This document shows positions 50,189-59,991 of a DNA stretch of 64,000 nt, one piece after another (the stretch's first letter is position 1; each line of letters begins with the position of its first letter). Under the pieces are notes generated by a model. That model was not told where the DNA came from. It did no database searches and saw only the letters and a program-made list of their open reading frames with translations. Origin of the DNA: Laburnicola sp. R22_1 (lineage: Eukaryota; Ascomycota; Dothideomycetes; Pleosporales; Didymosphaeriaceae); contig JACONQ010000009.1 in NCBI GenBank assembly GCA_014281115.1, positions 496,001-560,000 on the forward strand, given 5' to 3'. A program made the translations under genes and the position numbers.

Positions 50189-50458
50189 AGTAGGGTCTTA
50201 GCAAAGTAATTAACTTAATAGAATAATTAACTCGAGTATAAAGTATATTATAGTAACGTACTTTGCACTCGAGTCGATCATTCCATCGAGTCGATCACTT
50301 TGCCAAGACCCCACCAAAACGTACTATCAGCAATAGTACAACGCGATGCCTTAACCACACAACAAACTACTAGCGTTAAAAGAAGCGCGTATATAGCTTG
50401 CGATCTAGGCTATTAAACAAGACGCGACACTCTCTTAGCGACGCGCTGCAGCCCTCTA

Positions 50459-52573
50459 CTGTGTCCGTGCACTCAACGCCCGGATTCAGTCAACGCCCCG
50501 CTGAACACCATAGCAGCTTAACTAAAATAAGGCTGCAGAGCCACACAAAATCGCTATTATTACGAGATTTTGTAGTAGAGTACTATTTTAATGCTTGCGA
50601 TTCACCTGTGCTACTTATATTTACTTAGAAGCTTAACGTTGCGGCTGTGCTACGTGGTCTTGGGTGGAGCTGCTAATGCGGCACCTAAAGCCTCCTAAGT
50701 AGTTATAGTATTAACTACGCGTTTCTAACGCTTGTTGCTCTATATAGATGGCTGCGAGGCCTTTCTCTTACCCTTTTAGGTAGATTATAGAGCTTTTGCA
50801 TCGTCGCAAGCTTCTTTTTAGCAAGTACGCTCTACTGCCTTCTTAGCCTTCTCCTTCTCCTTAGCTACCTTAGCTGCCTCCCTCGCCACACACTTCTCTT
50901 TTGCAATTTTCTCCTTGTATAGCTTAGCTGCCTTCTTTAACTCAGCCTTCTCAGCTTTTTAAAGCTTCTGCTCCTTCTCCTCTTGTTCCTTTACAGACTA
51001 ACGTACGCAAGCCTCCCTAACCTTCCTTAGTGACTAGAAAACCGCCCCCCCCCATAGTACTCTTGACGTTGTTGCAGATCTAGAGGTTTTCCCTTCTTCT
51101 TGTGCTTCTTTTTCGTAGTAAGAGCCTCTCTTAACCTAGCAATCTCATAGTGAAGTAACTCATTTTGAACTAAGATGTGGTGGAGTGAGCGGCTAAGCTT
51201 CTACGCGTCCTTACTACTCTAATCTTCTACTGCGGATCGTACAAGGCAGTCTAGTTTACGCCAGTTAGATCCGCTAAGTACTGACGTAGAGCTCTCTCGC
51301 GATTCCTACTCATCTAGGGTAGTGTTAGTGAACCTTTTAAGTATAACCTTTGGGTTAAATAGTGATATGCCTGTTGCTTTAAAAGACTTAAGTATCGTCT
51401 CCTCCTTAAAAGAGCTTGTCCAGGCCTCCCAGAATAGAGGGAAGAAGTCCCCTTTCTTAATAGGGAGGAGTCCCTGGCTCTAGTGGAGGTGATCTGATAG
51501 CTCCTTTGAGTACGCAGTTAATAGAGGCTTAAATAGAACCACATTAAGTGGCTAAAGCGTGTGGGTTGAATGAGGGGGGAAGATGGCTAGAAGTATCCTA
51601 TTACGGTCGCAATAGTCGATAAAATCCATAGTAACGTGAGATCTATGGCCATTAAGAATGAGTAACTAGTAAGACCGTCAAGCTTTTGCCTTGGTGTAGC
51701 GATCAAACACCTGTTTAAGCCAGGCAAGGCCAATATCGTTATTTGTCCAGCCTAAAGGCGACGAGGAAATGTGTACTAAGTGCTCTCCTGCCTTAATATC
51801 CTCTACCTAGCTTAATTGTATAGCCTTATTAGTAGCCTGATAGATAAGGCTTGGCGGCAAGACTAATCCATCAGCGCAAACACACGCTAGGAGGGTAATC
51901 CATTCACAAGAGCTATCTTAGAGAGATGCTATAACCTCCTTATTCTCCCACATTCGTCTACTAAACACTCGTTTTAATTGGCTAGTAATACCAATTAAGA
52001 AGCCTTTTTTATCCATATTATACGTGTGACGAGGCTCGATGTTATATTCCTTGATTTTGGCACCCAGGAGATCAAAATACAGGCTGTATTTATCCCCTAA
52101 GTCGGCTTAGTGGCGATTGCTGTCCATACCAGCTGCCTATTAAGAGATTAGATGGATGTTGTGTCGGTTGATGAAGCGAGGAACCCAGCTCTCGCTCACT
52201 GGCTCCTTGGCTATTATTAACGCGAAATTTCGTATCATCTCTCTTGTGGGTGGCAAGTGACGCGCTGTAAGCCCTTCAATGTATTGTACAAGCTCCTGCT
52301 CTTGTTGGGGACTGAGTTTCCGTCGGTTAAACCCCGCAGTTGCACGCGTCGTTTGAATCGCTTGGTGCCTTCGCGACAGCGTACTTCGATCAACGCCATG
52401 CTTGCTAGCGATCTTAGTATAAGAGAAAGATTCTTCTGACCTTAGCGATTCTATTTCTTTAATTGCAGCCTCAATTGAGCTCATATTGGTGGCGTTATGG
52501 CGTGTTGAAATTTGGGGTGGTTTGCGTTCAGCGGGGCGTTGACTGAATCCGGGCGTTGAGTGCACGGACACAG
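50459..52573 (-). mobile_element. pogo/Fot1-type element D, nested in C copy 2
   Basis: A 2,115-bp element with 48-bp perfect TIRs (50459-50506, 52526-52573) beginning CTGTGTCCGTGCACTCAACG, TA duplicated at 50457-50458 and 52574-52575. TCAACGCCC occurs twice in each TIR, 17 bp apart (50473, 50490). The perfect TIRs and modest RIP make it one of the later insertions here. Confidence 0.94.
50640..52484 (-). pseudogene. CENP-B/DDE_1 transposase of element D, inactivated
   Basis: The start at 52484 (MSSIEAAIKEIESL) opens a psq-type HTH (YTKIASKHGVDRSTLSRRH) and a Tc5 HTH ending VPRFINRHNIHLIS. Two stops follow (about 52140), then the same frame gives TYNMDKKGFLIGI (first Asp), LLILNGHRSHVTMDF (second site Asn) and FPPS. 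The tail is Lys/Glu-rich. The layout matches transposase B, including paired stops at the same HTH-DDE junction. The 3' end is approximate. Confidence 0.82.
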
Positions 52574-54253
52574 TATAATGTCTCTTTAAGTACACTTAGC
52601 AACCAACGCGCTAGAAAGACGTTTAGACGCGACTGCGCACCCAACAAAATAAGACTTACTATAAGAGAGGAGTAGGTGATTGTGCAGCATATACTCGACC
52701 TAGACGCGCGAGGATTTCCGCCCCAGCTTGATGCCATAAAAGATATGGCCGATTCTTTACTGGCTGCACACCACTACGAGCCAGTTGGCCAGAGGTGGCC
52801 TTATGACTTTGTTAAGCGCTAGCTAAAGCTTTAAGTCAAGTTCAATCGAAAGTACAACTACAAGAGGGCCCTCTAGGAGGATCCTAAGGTGATATAAGGC
52901 TAGTTCCAGCTTGTGGAGAACATAAAGGCCAAGTATAGTATCCTAGATAAGGACACCTACAATTTCGACAAGTCTGGCTTTATAATAGGCATAATATTAA
53001 CTAGAGCAGTAGTTATAGGCTCTAAGCGTCAAGGACGGCCAAAGCAGGTGCAGCAGGGCAATAGGGAGTGGACAACAGTCATCCAAGGCATCAACGCAAT
53101 AGGGTGGTGGATCCCACCCTTTATTATCTTTGGGGGCAAGCACCACATCTCCGCCTGGTATAAGGAGAAGGATCTACCTCATAATTAGGTTATTGCAGTC
53201 TCTAAGAACGGCTAGACAATAAATAAGCTTAGTCTGCAATGGCTAAAGCACTTTAATAAGTATACAAAGAGGCGTACTACTAGTGGAGCACGTTTGCTTA
53301 TTATTAATGGCCACAAAAGTCACAACTCGCTCGAATTCCAGGATTACTGCAAAAAGAGTAATATTATTACTCTCTATATGCCTCCATATTCGTCGCACCT
53401 CTTGCAGCCACTTAACGTGGGTTGTTTTGCGCCGTTAAAGAAGGCGTATAGGCGCCAAGCCGAGAATCTAATGCGCAACCACATTACGCACATCACCAAA
53501 ATCGAGTTCCTACCTTGCTTTATTGCTGCTTTTAAGGCTTCAATTACTGAAAGTAATATCAAAGGAGGCTTTCGAGGTGCTGGCCTAGTGCCCCACGACC
53601 CAGAAGTTGTGATATCGCAGCTTGACGTCCGCCTGCGTACGCCTCCACTTTGTACTATTCGCGATAGTACATAGGAGTCGCAAACTCCGCGAAATAGTAC
53701 AGAACTTAGGTCGCAATTGACGCTGGTTAAGCAGAGGATTTAAAGGCATGTAGATAGTTCCCCAACTTATATAGTTAAGGCGGTGGAAAAGCTTGTTAAA
53801 GGCGCCAAGCTGATAGGGCATTCTTTGGTGTTGATGACCAAACGCAACGCCAAACTTCAAGCTGCTAATGAGGCCACCACGCGACATAAATCGCATAAAA
53901 GAAAGCGAGTACAGCGTGAAGGAGTCCTCACAGCTGAAGAGGGCCAGCGGCTGGCCACTCTAAAGGAGTTTGGGGCGCGCAGTGATGGGCAAAAGGCGAA
54001 GAAGAGGGTGCGCGCTAATAGAGGCGAATCTGCTCAACGGCGCTGTGGACGCTGCGGCAAGCCCGGGCATAACAAAACAACCTGTAGGCAGCCTGTAGAA
54101 GTAGATTCTAAATAGATTGGCCTATTTGGACTATCGAAAATAGTTCGTGTTGACTCTGTACTATCGTGAATAGTACAGAACTTGGTGGGGTCTTGGCAAA
54201 GTGATCGACTCGATGGAATGATCGACTCGAGTGCAAAGTACGTTATATAAAAT

Positions 54254-56090
54254 CTTATAATGTATTTATAAGTAAACTGCAAATACAAGTAAGCTATAAA
54301 CTCTACTAAGTCTCTAAGCCTTTCGCAGCATATAAATTTACAACATATTAATATTCTATTAATATAATAACTATTCTAAATTAAGTAGTATTTATAGAAG
54401 CCTTTTTACACGTGCGCAAGTTGTGCCTAGACTTCCTATAGCGCCTATAGCGTGCAGAAGCCTACTGGCTCATAACTAACTACGCCTTGCCTTGCTATAT
54501 TTCTCTCTCTAGTTACTACTTAATAGCCTTTTAAGTAATAATATCCTCTCTCTCTGCCTTTAATAGAGTGTCTCGCTTTTAAATTCGCTTCTTTTTACGC
54601 TATTTACGCGTTATAGCTATCTTATTTACTCTTTATGCGCCATTCTCTTAGCGCCTCTTATAAGCCAATTAAGCGACTAGATAACTAAGGTAGGAGAGGA
54701 TCCCTAATACCTTTAAATTCGCTCACAAACTAGAGTTAACTAAGCGTCTAGCTTACGTGCGTTGCTTAGTGTTGCAGACTCCCATAGGGTCCCTAGTAGG
54801 GCTACTAGCGCTAGCGCTGGCAATAGTGTACGAAGCTTAATATTAAGCTTTAAAAGCACTGCCTCTAGATTGTGTAGGACTAGCCCAGAGCCTTAAAAGC
54901 TTACGCAGATATTCTCCTTTGCAATTAACTAGTTATAGGCGACGCGAAAGGCTAATAGAAACTTAAGCTTAGTAATATAGTTAATATAGTTACGTATTAG
55001 ACCCTTAATCTAGCGCTCATACGCCCGCTTCAACAGCGAGAAGCAGCCCATATTAAGTAGCTATAGAAGGTATAATAAATATAGTAGCATATATAGGATA
55101 TAAATCTTATTCTTTCTATAGATCTCTTAGAATTCGAGTAAGTTATAGCTCTTATAGCTATTAAGTATTAGGAGCTAACGCGCGCCTACTCTACGCTCTA
55201 CTATATGCTTAATAAAGTGCTATAGCCAGGCAACGCTAAGCTTATTTATAGTCTACCTATTATTACTAAGACTAATAGTCTAGTTACCTAGTATATTATC
55301 GCTTTTATACTAGACTAAGAGGTAGTACTTACTAGCAAAGATAATAAAGAGTAGAATTACCTACCTAGTAGTATTAATTCTATAAATTATTGTTACCTAC
55401 TTATAATTGCCTAGCTAGATCGCTTTTGGCTAACCACGTCTCTCTAAGCCTATAATAACTAGCTAGGAGGATATCTTGCCTATTAGAAAGCTAGTCTTAT
55501 CGAAGTTAAAGGTGTTCTTATTGCAGATACTATAGGTGGCCTTTATACGTACTACTAGCTTAAACTAGGCCTATATAGCTATTAGGTCCTTATAAAGGGC
55601 TCGCTGTTAATTATAGGCTTAATTAAATCGTGTTATAAGGCTGTCTATTTGCTTAATAAAGTTTCTAGACTACTACTAGCTAACGTGGCCTGCGCTACGC
55701 TTAGCGAGCAGCTTATTCGCCATATCTTATATAGTACCTAGAGTAGACGCAAAGCCTCGCGAATCTAGGTTAAGTATATGCTTAATAATAACCTCCTCTT
55801 CTAGCTTAGTAAGCTTCTTTAATTTAGGCTTATAATCGCGTTATATAATAGTTTTAGCGCGTTAGCTATAAAGCGTACTTTTAGGAATAATAAACGTTGC
55901 TACAGCATAATTAATACTTTAGATCTAATTCTAATTAATAGCTAAGATAGCCAGAGAGATATTTACTTTGTTATAGGACAATTAAATAAGTATTAGTTAA
56001 GCTATTATAGTTAATAAGTAATGCGTTATAGAAAGTTAGTGGGGTTTACAGCTTACTTATATTTATAGCGCGCTTATAAACACCTTATAG
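54254..56090 (-). mobile_element. pogo/Fot1-type element A2, RIPed
   Basis: Inverted ends near 54254-54310 and 56030-56090 share AAGTAAGCTATAAAC-like sequence. In the left end AAGTAAACTGCAAATAC is followed by AAGTAAGCTATAAAC, again a 17-bp offset. The transposase is close to that of A, but the TIR sequence differs, so it is a related family. It starts about 10 bp after the end of element C copy 2. Confidence 0.7.
54381..56005 (-). pseudogene. DDE_1 transposase of element A2
   Basis: Colinear with the element A transposase on the opposite strand (for example AAGCTTACTAAGCTAGAAG near 55800). The C-terminus reads RYRRYRKSRHNLRTCK, a zinc knuckle with RIPed cysteines, followed by the same short end as A. 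The expected ATG is ATA at 56003-56005. The span is not a multiple of three, so at least one indel exists besides the many stops. Confidence 0.75.
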
Positions 56091-57480
56091 AGGTAATATA
56101 ATAGACTAGTATTTTACTAAGCCACGCTATTAATAAATACTATTATACTTTATTTTTTTCTCTTATAACTCTATTTAAAAATACTATAAAAATAACTACT
56201 TAAAGCTAAGAATAGCTAGTAAGTTTAATAGGCCTATTAATAGTAGTATTATTATTTCTACTCTATATTATAGGCTAGATAGTATAATAAACTTTAACTT
56301 TAGAGAATTTATACTAGTAAATAGTATACTATACTTTAATATTTACTTTTATAAAGCTAATTAGTGTACTACCTTAACTAAATAATATTTTCTACTAGTT
56401 TTATTATAGTATATAGTGCGCTCTTTTAGATAATATTTATTATACTTTTAAGTATATAAGTTATACTACTTTAGCCTAAAAGGTAATTTATTATCTATAT
56501 TATTAACTTTTTAAATAGCTTTAATAGGTTATAGCTCTTTAATTAGTTAATATATAGAGTGCTATACTATTAGCTAATAGGCATACTAGTTAAAACTAAT
56601 GTAGGTATTTATTAGCATACTAGTTCTTTATAATAAAAAGCTATAAAATATATTATTATTCTAAGCTTAGCATATACTAATATAAATACTAAGTAGAATT
56701 ATTCTTATTATTTATAATTAGAAAGTAGTATTTAAAAATTAGTTAGTAGAAACTAGCTAGCTATCTTTCTATAATTAATTAACTAATCTAAGTCTAAATA
56801 TTAGTATATACTTAAGATTATTAATATAAAAAAATAAATACTATTCTAATTTATATATTTATAAAAAAGTAACTATTCTTTTTTATTTTTTTAGCCTTTT
56901 ATTTTTATTATTTTTATTTATTATTTTTTTAAAAAGTAAAAAGAAAAGTTTCTAATTTCTAAAAATAGATACTAAAATATACTATTATAATATCTATTAT
57001 ATACTATACTTAAAAGTTATATATTAGTAAAGCCTATTACTATTACTTTTACTCTTATTTTAATATTAGCTACTACTTAGTTACTATAATTAAAGCTTTA
57101 TTCCTATACTATATATATTTTACTCTTTTTATTCTAGATTATATATAGTCTATAGTCTTTAATATACTTCTTATACTTATTATTTATATTATTTTACTTT
57201 TTATCTTTACTATAATACTTACTACTATAGTAGTAGGACTTATAGCACTTTGATATAATATTATTCTATTTAATTCTAGACTATTTATTATATTTATAAG
57301 ACTTTTTATAATTATATTTATTTTATTCTAGTAGTGTTTAAAAAAGCCTAGAAGTATAGTTAGTTTTTAACTTTATTTGGCTTACTCTTTAGTATATAAG
57401 AAAAGTAATATATAATTTTAAAAAGTAACTTATACTTTGGCTTATTCTTACACTTTTTCTCTATATTCTAATAAGTCTTG
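56091..57480. other. RIPed AT-rich edge of the repeat compartment
   Basis: TpA-saturated, with poly-A/T runs near 56900. It contains the inverted copy of the 38.8-kb repeat at 56185-56370. Composition changes abruptly to GC-normal near 57540-57650. Confidence 0.5.
56185..56370 (-). repeat. dispersed repeat, copy 2
   Basis: Inverted relative to 38826-39000, with about 85-90 percent identity by eye over at least 175 bp. Confidence 0.6.
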
Positions 57481-57536
57481 CCGGATAGGTAATACTTAAT
57501 ACGGCACTTCTTATTATTATTATAATACTTATATTT

Positions 57537-57722
57537 CTAGCCATAGTAACTATAAGGATACGCCGAATTATTATTATTACAGTACTCTATACCCTTATAA
57601 CTAAAGTTGTAGTTAATACCTTTTGGGTCCTCGTAGCCCTTACTTTTATAAGGACTAGACGCTGTAAGGATACTTAGGGTGGCGAGCAGGGCGACAAGTG
57701 CAAATGCTTGCTTAAGGAACAT
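57537..57722 (-). CDS. small secreted protein, effector-like candidate, possibly truncated
   Basis: A 61-aa ORF starting MFLKQAFALVALLATLSILT, a typical signal peptide (Lys in the n-region, long hydrophobic core, small residues at about 20-23). The short mature part is rich in Tyr, Asn and Ser with one Cys. It stops at TAG (57537-57539), exactly where the DNA turns RIP-like. The same frame stays open for 22 further codons to another TAG at 57468-57470 and then continues; it contains more Cys and many Tyr/Lys. The stop may therefore be a RIP-made nonsense change. No homologue is recognised, and effector function is inferred only from size, secretion and location. Confidence 0.55.
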   Translation of the reverse strand: MFLKQAFALVALLATLSILTASSPYKSKGYEDPKGINYNFSYKGIEYCNNNNSAYPYSYYG

Positions 57723-58381
57723 CTTAGTGCCGTTTAATGTTTGGATAGAAGGTTATTTTAGGGATGATTCGATATGGCTTTGTTCTCAAAAGACTAAGCA
57801 AGTCCTTGATTATGACGGAGTTCTTGAAGGGGAATCGAAGACCAATTTATAGTTTATTTCTAAGGCCTTTCCCTTCCTTTCGGAACCCCTCATTGCTTTC
57901 GCCGGACCATTTGTTGAGTTTCACAGCTGATATCTTTAACTCCCTACCTATATTATAACCTTACTATTCTCTTCACAAAAGCCTTTTCCTGTGCAAGCTA
58001 CGCTTATTAACGTAACCGGACAGTTTGTTGAGTTGCACAACCGATACTTTTGGGTATCTCCCTGCATTGTTGCTGCGGTTCCGTTCGGATACCAATTGCC
58101 ACCGCAACTATTTCCACGCCACATATCACAGAGAATATTTCCTTTGCCTAAAGGCCAACATTTTTCAGCTGACTATGACGCAGTGAATTTAGGAGAGGAC
58201 GCGACAGAAAGCGCCGTCTTCTCGTCACAGGAATTTCCCACCAAAAGAAGGGATTTCTAGCGGGAATACTAATTGGAGATTTAATAGAACTTCCGCGGAG
58301 CTAGAACTTTTATGAGCACCGAACAGCCGTAGCTCCCAATGGGATTGAAAGCAGACATTTTCGCCGGGATTATGTTATGAT
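57723..58381. other. intergenic region with a partial direct duplication
   Basis: GC-normal. About 35 bp at 57902-57937 (CCGGACCATTTGTTGAGTTT) recurs in diverged form at 58016-58051 (CCGGACAGTTTGTTGAGTTG). Two short plus-strand frames (57764-57958, 57991-58260) overlap these copies but show no recognised domain and no convincing start. Confidence 0.4.
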
Positions 58382-58393
58382 ATTACTCTGTAT

Positions 58394-58625
58394 GTTGTGG
58401 CGTTAATTCTACCTAGGGGTAGGACGACAAAGGCTTTCATCTCAAATAACATGACAAAAAAAGCAGAGCCCCCTGCTTAGTAATCAAAAAGAGCGTGAAA
58501 AGGTGATTGGGCACAAAAAAAGCGCGTTCGAACTGCTAAGCGAGCTTGGCGGTCTTGGCGCGAGGCTCCCACAAGCAAAATTTTCACGAAGAGGCCACTT
58601 GGAACTTTGGGGGATAAAACTTGGG
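58394..58625 (+). mobile_element. SINE-like element, copy 3 (best preserved)
   Basis: A 232-bp body flanked by perfect 12-bp repeats ATTACTCTGTAT (58382-58393, 58626-58637). It starts GTTGTGGCGTTAATTC and ends GATAAAACTTGGG. Little or no RIP. A GTTCGAAC core at about 58526 resembles a Pol III B box, and TGGCCTCTTCGTG on the other strand is a weak A-box candidate. No protein is encoded. Confidence 0.75.
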
Positions 58626-58637
58626 ATTACTCTGTAT

Positions 58638-59109
58638 AATATGTAGAGGCATGGTGTATACCATCCAAGCGAGGCCTTAGCCTCATCGCGCTGCTCCCAT
58701 TCCGTCGCCTCCGCCCGTGAGGCAGAAATGGAGTGGGGTTGAGACCGGAGAAGAGGGGGGCCGCAGCTCGCATCTCTTACCCTGTAGGTTTACAGGCAAG
58801 GTCCACGTCTAATTCAAACCTTTGAACGCCCACATGCAGCCTCATGCACGATATGCCAACAATCCCCACTCGCTGGAGCGCTGGATCACAGCAAGTATCC
58901 GGTAGCCTTGACAAGCGACAGAGTATCGCCAATGTTTCCATAAACTACAGAATTCCCTAGCAGACTTAGTATAGAATACCACAAGCTAGTAATTAGAACG
59001 CGCGTGCAATATGGGAGCCCTTGCAACCCGCAAAATAGAGATGCCAACAGTAGTTCAGCATAGTAATGACTGGCGAGCTAATGACACAATTACCCAAGTC
59101 CTCGCGGAG
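58638..59109. other. GC-normal DNA, no feature seen
   Basis: No recognisable gene, RNA or repeat. A purine-rich run (about 58745-58765) is the only noticeable feature. Confidence 0.4.
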
Positions 59110-59750
59110 CTAGTTAACCCGCTCATGCCACGCACACAACAAAATTCTAATTTGCATCGGGCCTCCTCCGTTCGGCTGAATTTTATTCCGACGGATATTC
59201 CGGTGGCATGCCGGCAGAGCCGAGTGTAGAACGATTAGTTGACCGTGCTGTTGAACTGACGCAACCATCTTGAAAGCAAGTCGGAAACGGATTGCGGGAC
59301 GAGGTTGACGGCGACATCCACGAGTGGGGTTTAGAGCACCCGTCACCCATCGTCCATCAGGGGTAAACAATTTTTGATAGCGAGGGCTCGCCACCTGAAG
59401 GTCAGCAACTGCTGTTGGTTGTGAGAAATTAATGTACATTTGCTTGATCAGTACGCCCATGTTGTTACGCAGGGTGAGGAGAACCCTGATGAGCACGCGT
59501 ATGTCCTCTGGCAGGCCCCGCCGCTCGGAAGGCCTTCGCACAAGCTCCTCGTGTCATTGCACTCGTCGAAGATTTTAGTGCTAGTAGCGCGTAGATAAAC
59601 TAGACTGTTTTCAGCCATAAACATCATGGTGCAAACCATGGAGCTGTGGATCATTTGTTGGGATCCGGGTCGACCCTCGAACAGAGCTATACTTTCACGT
59701 GTTCTGTCAATGTCGAACAAGAGGAAACGCATGGACATGTTCAGGCCCAC
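59110..59750 (-). pseudogene. unrecognised protein, two overlapping frames
   Basis: Two minus-strand frames (59448-59750, 100 codons; 59110-59541, 143 codons) overlap and would read as one polypeptide if a shift occurred near 59545-59560 (CNDT then LVRRPSERRGL). The second part has NNMGVLIKQMYINFSQPTAV, which looks like real protein, and later becomes Arg- and Gln-rich. I do not recognise a family. It may be a decayed gene or chance frames. Confidence 0.25.
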
Positions 59751-59991
59751 TCATCCTATGCGTTCGAGGCAGCCTAGGCATTGCGATGCATTAGCGTGCA
59801 GATCACCCGATACCCCGCCCGGGACGTGCGGAGAATTGTGCAATGGAGAGCTCATATCTGTGGCATAATCCGTGCATGTTGTAGTGTTAAAACGTCATAA
59901 TGGAACATAACACATGCCGTCTGGAGAGGTGGAGAAGGAGAAGCGGAAGTAGAAAGGACCCTAACCTCGGGAAAGCGGCATATAGTAGCAT

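Larger units (their letters stand above)
40322..50248 (+). mobile_element. pogo/Fot1-type element C, copy 1 (hosts the chromovirus)
   Basis: The left end ACGTACTTTACACTTAAG follows TA (40320-40321). The right end, displaced by the chromovirus, finishes at 50248 before TA (50249-50250). The TIR has two related units 17 bp apart. Without the 8-kb insertion and its duplication the element is about 1.87 kb. It is strongly RIPed, unlike copy 2, which begins only 7 bp further on. Confidence 0.88.
50346..54115 (+). pseudogene. DDE_1 transposase of element C copy 2, split by D
   Basis: Taking out D and one TA (2,117 bp) leaves 1,653 nt, 551 codons in one frame from ATG 50346, the same length as copy 1. 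It has a CENP-B-like HTH (LDLDARGFPPQLDAIKDMAD), TYNFDKSGFIIGII (first Asp), LLIINGHKSHNSLEF (second site Asn), MPPYSSHLLQPLNVGCF, and a C-terminal RCGRCGKPGHNKTTCRQ, an intact CCHC knuckle. About a dozen stops, mostly TAG, remain; several are shared with copy 1. Confidence 0.9.
50256..54243 (+). mobile_element. pogo/Fot1-type element C, copy 2 (hosts D)
   Basis: Ends ACGTACTTTGCACTCGAG and its inverse at 54243, flanked by TA (50254-50255, 54244-54245). TCGAGTCGATCA occurs twice in the left TIR, at 50269 and 50286, 17 bp apart. Removing element D leaves 1,871 bp. Much less RIPed than copy 1. Confidence 0.92.

Noticed and set aside
50346..54115. Possible TAG recoding, since many stops in transposases are TAG
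   Set aside because: TAG arises from CAG and TGG by RIP; TAA and TGA also occur, and the Reg1-like gene needs no recoding.
58638..58860. Possible rRNA or snRNA fragment in the GC-rich spacer
   Set aside because: No conserved core or box motif could be identified.
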